NCBI GenBank assembly: GCA_017987115.1
Contig: JAGNUG010000002.1
Span: 18,918-82,917 of the forward strand
DNA: 64,000 nt
Reading direction: 5' to 3'
Source: Flavobacteriales bacterium
GTDB taxonomy: Bacteria > Bacteroidota > Bacteroidia > Flavobacteriales_F > PHOS-HE28
The notes beneath the pieces are model-generated. The model made no database searches. It saw nothing but the letters and a program-made list of their open reading frames with translations, and had not been told where the DNA came from. Shown here in pieces: positions 48,692 through 58,420 of the stretch. Position 1 is the first letter of the stretch, and every line of letters starts with the position of its first letter. Position numbers and translations under genes: made by a program.

Positions 48692-49822
48692 TTACCGCTT
48701 TGGTGTGCGGGTCGGTGAAGGACTTGGGCTCCGCTGCGGTGAGCTGCGCCCCGGTGATGGCTTAGGCGCCGTGCGCGGGCTTCCTTTTCCAGGATTTTTG
48801 TGGTTCGGCTGTTTGCGGTCCGGAGTGCGCGGTGTAGGCTTAGTGCGCTGTGGTTGTGCAGGTGTGGTCCGTGTAGGTTCCGGGGTCTGGCGATCAGGTG
48901 AAGTTCTGGTCGGCTGATCCGGAGTAGGATTGCGACGTTCCGGTTGCGCAGTAGCGGGCGCCTTGGTCGGTCGGTCGGATCTCGGAGCAACAAGGTTCTC
49001 GCCGCGCACGTTCGATCGTGTGGCCGGATCTCCGGTAACGGTCCGCGTTGTTCTGGAGGCCTCCAGTTTCGTACGGATCGGCGCTGTTGAAGTGCGGATG
49101 CGAGGTGAAAATGATGCACGATGACCATAGATCACGTTCGCGTTCGTTGTACGGCACACATAGGTTGGTTGGTACCAGTTATCATAGTGGCTGTGCCAGC
49201 CCCAGTAAGTGCGGTAGCCCCAGGGATCCCATGGCCTCCACCAAGGTGGATAGTAACCCCAGTACCAAGGCGATACCCAAGCACTGTAGTAGGGGTCGTA
49301 CATGTAGTTAACGCAAGGCCATGACCATACGTTCACCCATACACGCACCCAATGCAATCCGACCGGAGACGGACCATGTGGGCCTTTGGCGTCTTCAACA
49401 TCCTGTTCCGCGTAGGGTTCGAAGATCACATCCTTTCCATAAAGCTCTTCGCTACCACGGATCTGGACCATTGCGGTCTTGTCCGCGGTTTTCTCCAGTT
49501 CGATGACGGCGACATCCTGAGCTTCATCCTTCCCCATGGCGATCTGGAGAATGATGGCGTGTGCGTCTCCCTCCTTATGATCCACTACTCGGATGTAATC
49601 CACTTCGCCATTGCCATCCAGGTCCAAGTTGTTCACTTGTTTGTCCTTCAGGTTCAATGACGTTTCGAATGATTCCAGATCGGCGGAGTTCTTGAACAGA
49701 TCCAGCGCAGCTTCCAAGCTGAACTGATCTCCCGGCAAGCCGGTGCTGTCTTGCTCTACGGTATTCGCTTGAAGCGAAGTGGCGATCAGAGCAGTGAGGA
49801 TGATCGTGGTTAAATTTTTCAT
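48692..49822 (-). CDS. Exported W/Y-rich protein with long basic proline/threonine-rich tail
   Basis: A 376-aa protein with signal peptide (MKNLTTIILTALIATSLQAN). The N-terminal half contains an EF-hand-like DLDGNGEVDYIRVV and a predicted beta domain. A Trp/Tyr/Pro-rich belt follows (WYWGYYPPWWRPWDPWGYR, near residue 190), then a low-complexity tail of about 130 residues rich in R, P, T and S. Similar proteins are annotated as hypothetical in Bacteroidota as far as I know. A cell-envelope or surface role is likely; no enzyme motif seen. Confidence 0.75.
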   Translation of the reverse strand: MKNLTTIILTALIATSLQANTVEQDSTGLPGDQFSLEAALDLFKNSADLESFETSLNLKDKQVNNLDLDGNGEVDYIRVVDHKEGDAHAIILQIAMGKDEAQDVAVIELEKTADKTAMVQIRGSEELYGKDVIFEPYAEQDVEDAKGPHGPSPVGLHWVRVWVNVWSWPCVNYMYDPYYSAWVSPWYWGYYPPWWRPWDPWGYRTYWGWHSHYDNWYQPTYVCRTTNANVIYGHRASFSPRIRTSTAPIRTKLEASRTTRTVTGDPATRSNVRGENLVAPRSDRPTKAPATAQPERRNPTPDQPTRTSPDRQTPEPTRTTPAQPQRTKPTPRTPDRKQPNHKNPGKGSPRTAPKPSPGRSSPQRSPSPSPTRTPKR

Positions 49823-50004
49823 TGTCTTGGTTTCTTGACCGGTATTACGCGAACACCGTGCCGATCTGCTCCATTGCTTGTCCGCTGCTGGTTAATTTGA
49901 AAATGTAAGAACCATCCTTCTTACATGCGGACCGTTCGTCATGATCCAGTACTTCACATTATTTCCGAACGTATCTTTCGACAACTTCAACAGTTTGGAA
50001 TAGC

Positions 50005-50739
50005 ATGAAAAAGATCATTCTGATCGCGCTGGTCATTGGTGCTTGGTACTTTATTTTCGGCAATGGGGGTGGCATTGGCCATTTTTGGAATGCCGATCAT
50101 GTAAAAGGGACGGGTGATGTGGTGCATAGGCCATTGGCTGTCGATGCGTTTCACGGCATAACCTTACAAGGGTCCATGGATGTGATGATCACTCCGAGCA
50201 ATGAACAGTCCGTGGAGGTCGTAGCACAACAGAATATTGCAGACCTGGTCACCACCGAAGTAAAGAATGGTGTTTGGAACATCTCGACCAGTGATGGGTT
50301 CAGTACCAACGAGGAGTTCACGATCAACATTAAGGTTCCCGCAATGGACAAGGTGAAGATCCAAGGCTCAGGAGATATTGAAGGAACGGACTCCTTCAAA
50401 GCGGATCAGGTTGATCTGAAGATCGAAGGCAGTGGAGACATCAAAATGACCTATGAAGCAAGTTCGGTAAAAGCGAAGATCGAAGGGTCCGGTGATATCG
50501 TTCTGAAAGGCTCCTGCGCGGATCTTGATCTTGCGATCGAAGGAAGTGGTGACGTTGATTCACGTGGTCTGCAATGCGTAAATGCGCGAACAAGTATTGC
50601 CGGGAGCGGAGGTATTTTTGTGAATGCGACCACCACCTTGGATGCGACCATTGCAGGTAGTGGCAGTGTGCAGTATAGCGGAAACCCCCAATTGAAAAAG
50701 TCTGTTGCCGGTTCGGGTGAGGTGAAGAAGTTGGATTGA
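50005..50739 (+). CDS. Head-GIN-domain (DUF2807) surface protein
   Basis: A 244-aa exported protein with one N-terminal hydrophobic anchor (MKKIILIALVIGAWYFIFG). The body matches the putative autotransporter-adhesin head GIN domain: FHGITLQGSMDVMITPSNE near residue 50, then repeated beta-solenoid turns with GSGD/GSGxI motifs (IQGSGDIEG, IEGSGDIKM, IEGSGDIVL, IEGSGDVDS, AGSGGIF, AGSGSV, AGSGEV). Widespread in Bacteroidota; function unclear. The next gene follows after 34 bases. Confidence 0.85.
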   Translation: MKKIILIALVIGAWYFIFGNGGGIGHFWNADHVKGTGDVVHRPLAVDAFHGITLQGSMDVMITPSNEQSVEVVAQQNIADLVTTEVKNGVWNISTSDGFSTNEEFTINIKVPAMDKVKIQGSGDIEGTDSFKADQVDLKIEGSGDIKMTYEASSVKAKIEGSGDIVLKGSCADLDLAIEGSGDVDSRGLQCVNARTSIAGSGGIFVNATTTLDATIAGSGSVQYSGNPQLKKSVAGSGEVKKLD

Positions 50740-50773
50740 TCCGTCCTACCATTTTATTGCTGTCCTTCGTACC

Positions 50774-51880
50774 ATGTACCGTTCATTGTTAAGCGTATTC
50801 ATACTTTCATTTTCGACACTGACCTCCACCGCTCAGCCGTTGGTGCCGGAATTACGAGCGGATCTGCCGCAAACCCTGAATGAGATCAGTGGCTCTATCT
50901 TGATCGGTGATGCACTGTGGGGTATTGATGACAGTGGCAACCCCAATGCGATCTATCGTTTCGACCCAACAACCGGCGATGTGTTACAAACAGTGGTGGT
51001 TGCCAATGCGACCAATATTGATTGGGAGGAGCTGACGACCGACGGTGAATGGGTCTTCGTGGGTGACTTCGGGAATAACTTGGGATCACGAACGGACCTA
51101 CGCGTCTTTCGAATACCCTTGAGTTCTTTGGAAAATACTTCTACGACGGAAGTGTTGGCCGAGGTGATCGAGTTCGACTTTGCCGATCAAGCTGACTTTA
51201 CACCCCTGTTCGATGGTACCAACTGGGACTGTGAGGCGTTCCTTGCGTTGGATGATAGCCTCTTCATTTTCACCAAGAACTGGGTGGATCAACGAACACA
51301 TTTGTATGCTGTTTCCGCTGAACCCGGTGTGCATTCAGCTAATCGAAGGGATACCATGGATGCGCAAGGGCTGATCACCGGTGCGTCCTTGAATGCGACA
51401 TCAAGCACCATTGCGCTAATTGGTTACACCACCGTCGGTCAACCATTCGTTTGGCAGCTCGGAAATTATGAAGAGCACGACTTTTTCGGTGGAACGGCAA
51501 TAAGGCGGGATATCGACCTATCGCTGGTGCAGACCGAAAGCATCGTTTGGACTGCTGCCGATTCGGTGTACTTCACGCATGAGAACCTGGTCAATACCCC
51601 GGCTCGGCTTTGGTCAATGTTCTTGGATCTTGACCAATCGATCAATGATGAGCCGGATCGCGTTGAGCATTTATTTCGAGTTAACGGGAATGAAGTTCTG
51701 CTGAACACCCCTAAGGCACACGTGCTGGTCCAAGTATTTACGGAGGATGGTAAAATGGTAATGTCGGAACTAATCGAGAATGGGCGTATTTCCACGAAAG
51801 GGTTGGCACCGGAGCTATACGTATTCAAAGCAACCATCGACAAAATGGACTTCAGCGAAGTTCTGTCAATTGGATTTTAA
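50774..51880 (+). CDS. Exported propeller-like protein with T9SS-like C-terminus
   Basis: A 368-aa exported protein with signal peptide (MYRSLLSVFILSFSTLTSTAQ). The body has blade-like strands (LNEISGSILIGDALWGIDDS, AIYRFDPTTGDVLQTV, WVFVGDFGNNLG), suggesting a propeller. The last 75 residues resemble a type IX sorting domain in spacing (VLVQVFTEDGKMVMSELIE, GLAPELYVFKATID), but the usual PNP motif is missing. Substrate or partner unknown. Confidence 0.75.
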   Translation: MYRSLLSVFILSFSTLTSTAQPLVPELRADLPQTLNEISGSILIGDALWGIDDSGNPNAIYRFDPTTGDVLQTVVVANATNIDWEELTTDGEWVFVGDFGNNLGSRTDLRVFRIPLSSLENTSTTEVLAEVIEFDFADQADFTPLFDGTNWDCEAFLALDDSLFIFTKNWVDQRTHLYAVSAEPGVHSANRRDTMDAQGLITGASLNATSSTIALIGYTTVGQPFVWQLGNYEEHDFFGGTAIRRDIDLSLVQTESIVWTAADSVYFTHENLVNTPARLWSMFLDLDQSINDEPDRVEHLFRVNGNEVLLNTPKAHVLVQVFTEDGKMVMSELIENGRISTKGLAPELYVFKATIDKMDFSEVLSIGF

Positions 51881-52260
51881 GAGCTTGTTCAAGACCGTTT
51901 GAATGATGGTCTGCGGGACTATTTTTTTGGTCCGGATCGGATGGAACACCGTTCCTTGTTTGAACACCACCGTTCCCTGAAACCGAACTATGTAATGCAC
52001 GGATCGATCGCATCACACCGTTAAAAGGTGCTTAAGATCGTGAATCCCATGTATATCCAGTTAAGTCTTATTGGTCGCTCCAATATTGATCAATTGGTAT
52101 TTGTTCGATGGGATCACCATGGTCCGTTAAGTGATGTTTGTAGAACCGTTCGCAGAACTTACTAAGTTTGCCCCCTACCTTTCCGGCCTCATGCAACACG
52201 CATGATCGGCAAGACTATAAGAAACCTGATCAACCATAACTCTAATTTAAACCGGAACCC
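51881..52260. other. Gene-free leader region before exbB
   Basis: About 380 bases with no credible gene. They contain GGAACACCGTTCC (about 51943-51955), a small palindrome whose words recur directly after it as GAACACCACCGTTCC (about 51962-51976), and the exbB promoter. I see no riboswitch fold I can name. Confidence 0.5.
52137..52170 (+). promoter_or_regulatory. Promoter of the exbB-exbD-tonB operon
   Basis: TTTG (52137-52140), 22 bases, then TAAGTTTG (52163-52170), an exact TAnnTTTG match, 90 bases before the exbB start. The spacing is one base longer than the usual range. Confidence 0.5.
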
Positions 52261-53073
52261 ATGAGCAACGAGAAGAGCGGGAAAATGAATTCCCTATTCG
52301 TAGCGATCGTATTCCCACTCATCCTAATTGTAGCAGTGTGCTTCTACATGTTCGTGCTTGGCGATCCCGCCAATTTCCAGAACAACGATCCCGTACATGG
52401 CCACCCGATCGAGACGAACCCCGGGAAACTTTTCGGTACCATTTATAAAGGAGGTTTCATCGTACCGATCTTGATCAGTGTGAACTTGATCGTTCTGGTA
52501 TTCGCGGTTGAGCGCTTCATTACACTAGGTCGTGCGAATGGCAAAGGACGGATCGACACGTTCATTCAGAACGTTCGCCAGCAATTGGCCAATGACAACA
52601 TCCAAGAAGCGATCACGATCTGTGATGAACAAAAAGGTTCTGTTGCTAATGTGATGCGCAGCGGTCTGGAGAAGTACAGTACGATCTACAAGGATCCAAC
52701 GATGGATAAGGAGACCAAGATCAATTCCATTAAGCAGGAGTTGGAAGAGGCTACTTCCTTGGAGTTGCCCATGTTGAGCAAGAACATGGTGATCCTTTCG
52801 ACCTGCGCTAGTGTAAGTACGCTGTTGGGTCTTATCGGAACGGTACTTGGAATGATCCGAGCGTTCTCCGCACTGGCTGCTGCCGGTACTCCGGATGCTA
52901 CTGCACTTTCTACTGGTATCTCCGAGGCGTTGATCAATACAGCTCTTGGTGTTGCAGGTTCCGCGATCGCTATTATTTTCTACAACTACTTCAGCAACCG
53001 TATCGATGGGATCACCCACGGTATCGATGAGGCTGGTTTCAGTGTAGCAAAGACCTTGGCCAACCACAAGTAG
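52261..53073 (+). CDS. exbB: MotA/TolQ/ExbB proton-channel family protein
   Basis: A 270-aa inner-membrane protein. The first membrane segment is near residues 11-32, a periplasmic loop follows, then a second segment (FIVPILISVNLIVLVFAVE, about 64-84) and a third region (ILSTCASVSTLLGLIGTVLG, ALGVAGSAIAIIFYNYF). It forms the proton channel that powers TonB-dependent transport through the outer membrane. It is the first gene of an exbB-exbD-exbD-tonB operon. Confidence 0.92.
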   Translation: MSNEKSGKMNSLFVAIVFPLILIVAVCFYMFVLGDPANFQNNDPVHGHPIETNPGKLFGTIYKGGFIVPILISVNLIVLVFAVERFITLGRANGKGRIDTFIQNVRQQLANDNIQEAITICDEQKGSVANVMRSGLEKYSTIYKDPTMDKETKINSIKQELEEATSLELPMLSKNMVILSTCASVSTLLGLIGTVLGMIRAFSALAAAGTPDATALSTGISEALINTALGVAGSAIAIIFYNYFSNRIDGITHGIDEAGFSVAKTLANHK

Positions 53074-53160
53074 ACGAACGCTTTGCGTTCTGTTTACGTG
53101 TACTTGCGATGTATGGATCGCACATAACCATGAACGGATCAACCCAATAGCTCCACGACA

Positions 53161-53796
53161 ATGGCTAAGCTGAAAATGCCCAAAGGCACACCCGCGCTGG
53201 ACATGACGCCCATGGTGGACCTTGCGTTCTTGTTGGTGACCTTCTTTATGCTTACAGCGCAGTTCCGGCCGGAAGAAGCCGTTGCCGTTGATACACCTGC
53301 CTCTACTTCCGAGTCGTCGATCCCTGTGAATAACATGATGACGATCATCGTGGATAGCGCCGGACGCGTATTCTGGGATATGACCGATCTTAAAGTGAGA
53401 CAGGAAGTGCTCGTGGAACTTGGTAAATTGGTGAATTATACTCCTTCTCCGGAAGAGTTGCAGCGTTTCGGTAATGTAGGCCCAGTGGGTATTCCGCTCC
53501 AGGAAATGAAGAAATTCATGGCGTTGGATAGTGGTAGCGAACGAAAGGAATTCTCTAACAATTACCAAGGGATCCCTACCGATAGCCTCAATAACCAGCT
53601 GCGTGAGTGGATCACCTTTACCCGGAACATCTTCCGCAATGGCAATGATGCAGGACTGGATCCTGTTATTGCATTGAAGGCCGATGGCAATACCAACTAT
53701 TCAAAAGTGGCCGAAGTGATAAGGATCTTCCAATCACCGGCCATCAAGATCAGTAAATTCAAAATGATCACCGATCTCGAATCCTCGAGGTTGTAA
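53161..53796 (+). CDS. exbD: ExbD/TolR-family protein, first copy
   Basis: A 211-aa protein with one N-terminal membrane segment containing the conserved Asp (ALDMTPMVDLAFLLVTFFML) and a periplasmic domain. It is longer than proteobacterial ExbD (about 140 aa), as usual in Bacteroidota. It works with ExbB. It lies 87 bases after exbB. Confidence 0.9.
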   Translation: MAKLKMPKGTPALDMTPMVDLAFLLVTFFMLTAQFRPEEAVAVDTPASTSESSIPVNNMMTIIVDSAGRVFWDMTDLKVRQEVLVELGKLVNYTPSPEELQRFGNVGPVGIPLQEMKKFMALDSGSERKEFSNNYQGIPTDSLNNQLREWITFTRNIFRNGNDAGLDPVIALKADGNTNYSKVAEVIRIFQSPAIKISKFKMITDLESSRL

Positions 53797-53870
53797 TTAA
53801 CACCGATCGAACCTTTGAGATAGTGGCGTGTACAGCACTAAGAATAAGGATCGAATAAAAGAACAACACC

Positions 53871-54503
53871 ATGGCACAAGTACCCGAAGGTGGTGGAGGC
53901 GGTGGCCGGCACGAGAAAAAAAGAGCCAAGAAAGGCAGTACGCACATCGACATGACGCTGATGGTGGATCTTGCGTTCCTGCTTCTTACGTTCTTCATTC
54001 TTACCACGACCATGTACAGGCCCAGTAGCCTGCAGATGACGTTCCCGGTTCCCGATGAGAACGCGGAAAAGAACGAAACCAAATTGAACAATGCGATCAC
54101 ATTGCTACTTACAGGCAATGATGCCATCTATTACTATTTCGGAGAATTCACGGTAGCTGGCGGAGAAAAACCACCGACCGTTCTGGAGAAAACCGACTTC
54201 AGTAGCATTCAGAAGATCCTCGTTGAGCGCAACAAGGAGACGGTGACCGCGATGAATGAGCTTGCCAAGCAGTACAACGACAAGAAATTGACGGAGGAGG
54301 AGTACACGGCGAAGCGCAGAGAGCTAAAGAGCAGGCCTGATAACCTCAAGGCGATCATCAAAACGGATGCTGAAGCCAAGTACCGCAACATGATCGACAT
54401 GGTCGATGAAATGGATATAAGCGGTATTGGTTCCTATGGTGTCATGGATAGCCTTAAGCTGGGTGAGATCCAATTGTTGAACGCAACCAAAGGCACCCTG
54501 TAA
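53871..54503 (+). CDS. exbD: ExbD/TolR-family protein, second copy
   Basis: A 210-aa paralogue. A glycine-rich basic N-terminus (PEGGGGGGRHEKKRAKKGS) precedes the membrane segment with its conserved Asp (HIDMTLMVDLAFLLLTFFIL). Two different ExbD proteins in one operon are common in Bacteroidota and may form a heteromeric motor stator. tonB begins one base after its stop. Confidence 0.9.
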   Translation: MAQVPEGGGGGGRHEKKRAKKGSTHIDMTLMVDLAFLLLTFFILTTTMYRPSSLQMTFPVPDENAEKNETKLNNAITLLLTGNDAIYYYFGEFTVAGGEKPPTVLEKTDFSSIQKILVERNKETVTAMNELAKQYNDKKLTEEEYTAKRRELKSRPDNLKAIIKTDAEAKYRNMIDMVDEMDISGIGSYGVMDSLKLGEIQLLNATKGTL

Positions 54504-54504
54504 G

Positions 54505-55347
54505 ATGGAATATCTGATCCCCATAGGTATTTTGTTGCTGTTGTCCATTGTTATGGCGATGGACCTTAGTTGGACCAACGTGCTGACTCCGGAACGGAAT
54601 GCCCTTGTGTTCCAGGATAGGCATAAGGATTATGGTGCGTTCACATTGCGTCGTGATTATGTCCGCGGTCTGGCAACGGCGCTTGTCGGCTCATTGCTGT
54701 TCTTCGGTGCAGCCATCAGTATTCCTAAGGTAATTGCCATGTTCGGGCCCAAGGAAGAAGTGGTGGCGGCTAAAAAAATCGTGGATGTAGACCTTGATCT
54801 ATTCGAGGAAGAGAAGAAGGAGGAACCACCTCCGCCACCGCCAGTTGAACCACCTCCCCCGGTCAAAGTAGAAGTTGTACAGTTCACTGAACTTGTAGCG
54901 TCAGATGACCCTGTGGAAGAACCACCACCGGTAATGGATGAACTCGTGGAGACCAACGTAGGTACTTTCAATCAAGAAGGTGTAAAGACCGAGGCTCCAC
55001 CTCCGCCTCCGCCACCTGTTGATGAACCAACGTTCGATCTTGCTTCTGTTCAAGAACAACCTGAATTCCCCGGTGGACTTGAGGAGATGTACAAGTACCT
55101 AGGGAAGAATACGAAGTACCCGGCCATGGAAAAGGATGCTGCTATCCAAGGGAAGGTGTACATTGAATTCGTGGTCTCCAGCACCGGTGCTATTACGGAT
55201 GTTACGCTCAAGCGTGGAGTTTCCTCGGGTCTGGATAAGGAAGCATTACGCGTCGTGAAGTCGATGCCGAAATGGAGCCCGGGAAAGATGAACGGAAAGG
55301 CTGTTAAAGTGCGCTATATCCTTCCGGTCGTTTATACGCTGAAGTAG
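54505..55347 (+). CDS. tonB: Energy transducer TonB
   Basis: A 280-aa protein that carries energy from ExbB/ExbD to outer-membrane receptors. Two hydrophobic segments lie near the N-terminus (YLIPIGILLLLSIVMAM and LATALVGSLLFFGAAISIP). A Pro/Glu-rich spacer follows (about 105-185), then the C-terminal TonB domain (PEFPGGLEEMYKYLGKNTKY to VRYILPVVYTLK). The N-terminal extra segment is typical of the phylum. Confidence 0.93.
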   Translation: MEYLIPIGILLLLSIVMAMDLSWTNVLTPERNALVFQDRHKDYGAFTLRRDYVRGLATALVGSLLFFGAAISIPKVIAMFGPKEEVVAAKKIVDVDLDLFEEEKKEEPPPPPPVEPPPPVKVEVVQFTELVASDDPVEEPPPVMDELVETNVGTFNQEGVKTEAPPPPPPPVDEPTFDLASVQEQPEFPGGLEEMYKYLGKNTKYPAMEKDAAIQGKVYIEFVVSSTGAITDVTLKRGVSSGLDKEALRVVKSMPKWSPGKMNGKAVKVRYILPVVYTLK

Positions 55348-55554
55348 ATCATCGCTTTTGATCTGCGTTACCGTGTTCCGGAGAACCTTCTGGATCTTAC
55401 ATTGTCCTGTAGTTGTTTTGATGTTCAGCAGGACTTGATCCAATGTGATGGTCTCCTTGAGTACGAGCATTCATCTCTACATTGACCAAGTACTGAATAG
55501 ACGCTTGGTCGCCTACCACCGCCATTAGAACGGCCAACCCTCAACCAACCTGCA

Positions 55555-55752
55555 ATGAAATGGTTCGCTGTCTCCATGTCCATGATCTATATCGGGGCAG
55601 GTTGCTTAATTTTATTCACGAATTTTGCGGGTGATTCAGTTCGCCAATACAGAACCATCTTTGGCGCTGTGTTGGTCGGATATGGTTTAATACGCGGGAT
55701 CCTATGGTTCCGGAAAAACAGGACAGAGGATGAAAGTAAGATCGACATTTGA
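55555..55752 (+). CDS. Small two-helix membrane protein
   Basis: A 65-aa protein with two membrane segments (VSMSMIYIGAGCLILFTNF and TIFGAVLVGYGLIRGILWF) and a charged C-terminus (RKNRTEDESKIDI). I recognise no family. It follows tonB by 207 bases and precedes the PstS-like gene by 40, so it is probably part of the same group of envelope genes. Confidence 0.7.
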   Translation: MKWFAVSMSMIYIGAGCLILFTNFAGDSVRQYRTIFGAVLVGYGLIRGILWFRKNRTEDESKIDI

Positions 55753-55792
55753 TACCGGTTCGTTATTCTCTAACAGCGCTCGAGGCGCTCGG

Positions 55793-56731
55793 ATGAACAC
55801 GATATTCGAGTTCGTTCAACGGAAGACCATCAGCAGCGTGCTTCTTGTTTCGATCCTTTTTACGGCGTGTAACGAAGCTCCACGGGACCCGAACGTAGAT
55901 GATTCCCCCACATTTGGCCGTGCAGTGATATTGGCCGATGAGGGGTTCGAGAAAATGTTGGAAGACCAACTTTTGGTCTTCAATAGCACGTATCAGGATG
56001 CTAAGGTGGTTGTTCACTACATGCCGGAAGCTACGTTGGTCCAGGCTATGATGGCGGATAGCATTCGGGCGGTCTTCGGCGCGTTCCTTCCGGGAGGAGA
56101 ACAAGAAACCTATTTCAGGACCCGAAGCTTGGCCGTTCAAAAGGAAAATGTTGCCACGGATGGTATCGCCGTCATTGTATCGCCGAATAGTTCCCTAAAG
56201 AAGATCTCTAATGAGCAGTTGATCGCATTGATCACCGGCGAAGTGGTTCCTGGAATTTCGGAAAAGGTCACGTTGCTGTTCGATCGTAAAGGGAGCAGCG
56301 TGCCGCGCACATTGGTCGATTCGCTTTTAGCGGGTGATGTGCAGCGTATGAAGCGTGGCTCTGCCGCTGAAGGTATTGATGACCTTGTACAACGCGTGGC
56401 CAATGATACCCTTCTCATCGGGTTCATACCCTTCGCTGAGGTCAGCGATGAGGATGATCCCGCATGCAATGCGTTGAGGGCCCAGATCCGGATGCTGCCG
56501 GTCTCCCGCACCGATACCAGTGCAGCATTTCCACCCGATCAAGGCACGCTGAAGGACGGCTCATACCCGCTTAGGCGTAAGGTGATCATGCTTGTTACTG
56601 AAGGGAAAAGTGGCCTTGGCACTGGTTTTGCTTCCTTTGTCGCTGGTCACAAAGGACAACGCATCATCCTAAAGCAAGGCTTGGCACCAGAACGTACCCC
56701 AAGCCGTGATGTTGAGATCGTTGAGCCGTGA
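55793..56731 (+). CDS. PstS-like substrate-binding lipoprotein
   Basis: A 312-aa lipoprotein. I prefer ATG 55793 (MNTIFEFVQRKTISSVLLV with lipobox LFTAC) to 55730, which overlaps the previous gene. It matches periplasmic phosphate-binding-protein folds: IAVIVSPNSSLKKISNEQL, an IALITGE segment and RKGSSVPRTLVDSLL, where PstS holds its ligand loop. No transporter genes are adjacent, so phosphate binding is uncertain. In Bacteroidota such orphan proteins often stand next to TonB and TPR genes, as here. Confidence 0.75.
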   Translation: MNTIFEFVQRKTISSVLLVSILFTACNEAPRDPNVDDSPTFGRAVILADEGFEKMLEDQLLVFNSTYQDAKVVVHYMPEATLVQAMMADSIRAVFGAFLPGGEQETYFRTRSLAVQKENVATDGIAVIVSPNSSLKKISNEQLIALITGEVVPGISEKVTLLFDRKGSSVPRTLVDSLLAGDVQRMKRGSAAEGIDDLVQRVANDTLLIGFIPFAEVSDEDDPACNALRAQIRMLPVSRTDTSAAFPPDQGTLKDGSYPLRRKVIMLVTEGKSGLGTGFASFVAGHKGQRIILKQGLAPERTPSRDVEIVEP

Positions 56732-56750
56732 TAACGCGATTAGAAGAAAA

Positions 56751-58397
56751 ATGAGGAATTTGATCATTGCCACTGCGCTTGTGGCTCCAACGTTTGCCGC
56801 CAACGCACAGACACCACTTGATCTGGCATCGAAACTTACGGACAACGAACGTTTTGAGCAGGCCACATCTACGATCATGGCGGTTCTTGCCACCGAGCCG
56901 ACCAACGGTGATGCGTGGTTCCGTTTGGGTGAGAACTACTACTACAACGATAAATTGGATAGCGCCAAGTACGCCTATTCACGCGGTGTTGCAGTAAACC
57001 CGTTAATGCCGCTGAATGCGGTGGGCGTTGCCAAAGTGTTGCAAGCACAAGGCAAGACCGCCGAAGCAAGAACAGCATTTGATGCCGCTATTGCGAATGC
57101 GATAGATAAGAAGAACAAAATGGCCAAGACCATGCAGGCCGAGGTCTATCGCGAAGCAGCCGAAGGGTTGACCTATGGTGATGTAAAAGATCCAGCTACC
57201 GCCGTGGCATTCATTGAAAAGTCCATCGAATTGAACCCCGCCGATCCGGAGGCCTACATCGTAAAGGGAGATGCTTTGTTCGAGCAGAACCCGCGTGAAG
57301 CTTCGGAGCCGATGGCCAACTATAAGAAATCTGCGGATCTTCAGCGCACGAGTGCTAAACCTGTTGCCAAGAAGGCATTCATGTACTACCGCGCGAAGAA
57401 TTTCGATGCGTCCATCACTGAATACGATAACGCCATTGCCATTGATCCGGCCTACGCTCCAGCTTACCGTGGGCGTGCGGAAGCATATTATTTCAAGCGT
57501 GATTTTGCCAAAGCAACTGCTGACTATAACCAATATCTGGAGCTGAACAAAGGGAACGAAAGTGCACGTGTACGCTATGCCCAGTTCCTTTTCCTAGTGG
57601 AAAAGTATCAAGAGTCGTTGGACCTGATCAGCAAGTTGGAAGAAGGTGGCGTACAGAACAAAGTGCTTACGCGCTTGAAGGCCTATAACTATGTTGAGCT
57701 GAAGGATTCGATCAATGCAATGCCTGCGATCGAGGCCTACATGAAAGCGTTACCGGAAGATGAACTGATACCAAGCGACCTACAGTATTATGGCCGCGCG
57801 ATCAGCATGTTGGGTAATGATTCTCTTGCTGGTGAAAAGCTGATGGCAGCAGCGCAAATGAAGAATGCCGATCCACAACTCTTCATGGAAGCAGGCGCGA
57901 TGTTCAACAAAGCGAAAATGTACGAACGGGCTACCCAAGCCTACAAAGGCAAGACCATGAGCGGAAAGGTCGAAGTGAACGATTATTACTATTTGGGATC
58001 GACCGCACAACGTGCACAGGAATACGCCATTGCCGACAGCGCTTGGGCCAAATATGTTACCTATCAGCCGGATATTTACCAAGGGTATATGGGCCGAGCA
58101 CGTGCCAATGTTGGTTTGGACCCCGATAAGACCACGTGGCAGGCAAAGCCATTCTATGAGGATGTGATCCGTAAAATGAAACCAGAAGAGGCTACCAAGT
58201 CGCCGAACGATGTGGAAGAGGCAAACTTTTTCTTGGCATTCTACTATTACACCGCTGGCGATCTTCCCCAAGCTAAGTGTTACTTTCAGAAGGTAAGTGA
58301 CATAGAGGCTGGTACGAATAATACCAAGATCGCTATGGATATGTTATTGACCAAGGACCTGAAGGACGTGCAAGCTATTCCCTGTGAGTTGCAGTAG
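56751..58397 (+). CDS. Exported tetratricopeptide-repeat protein
   Basis: A 548-aa protein. I chose ATG 56751 because MRNLIIATALVAPTFAANA is a good signal peptide and 56706 overlaps the previous gene. TPR units run through most of the mature part (NGDAWFRLGENYYYNDKLDS, NPADPEAYIVKGDALFEQ, DPAYAPAYRGRAEAYYFKRD, ESARVRYAQFLFLVEKYQES). A scaffolding or binding role in the periplasm is expected. It ends before a strong terminator. Confidence 0.83.
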   Translation: MRNLIIATALVAPTFAANAQTPLDLASKLTDNERFEQATSTIMAVLATEPTNGDAWFRLGENYYYNDKLDSAKYAYSRGVAVNPLMPLNAVGVAKVLQAQGKTAEARTAFDAAIANAIDKKNKMAKTMQAEVYREAAEGLTYGDVKDPATAVAFIEKSIELNPADPEAYIVKGDALFEQNPREASEPMANYKKSADLQRTSAKPVAKKAFMYYRAKNFDASITEYDNAIAIDPAYAPAYRGRAEAYYFKRDFAKATADYNQYLELNKGNESARVRYAQFLFLVEKYQESLDLISKLEEGGVQNKVLTRLKAYNYVELKDSINAMPAIEAYMKALPEDELIPSDLQYYGRAISMLGNDSLAGEKLMAAAQMKNADPQLFMEAGAMFNKAKMYERATQAYKGKTMSGKVEVNDYYYLGSTAQRAQEYAIADSAWAKYVTYQPDIYQGYMGRARANVGLDPDKTTWQAKPFYEDVIRKMKPEEATKSPNDVEEANFFLAFYYYTAGDLPQAKCYFQKVSDIEAGTNNTKIAMDMLLTKDLKDVQAIPCELQ

Positions 58398-58420
58398 CAA
58401 CGTATTCATGATCATTCTGG

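Noticed and set aside
48637..49128. N-terminal extension of the histidine phosphatase frame
   Set aside because: This part overlaps the W/Y-rich gene in another frame and has no domain. The lipoprotein signal begins at 48636.
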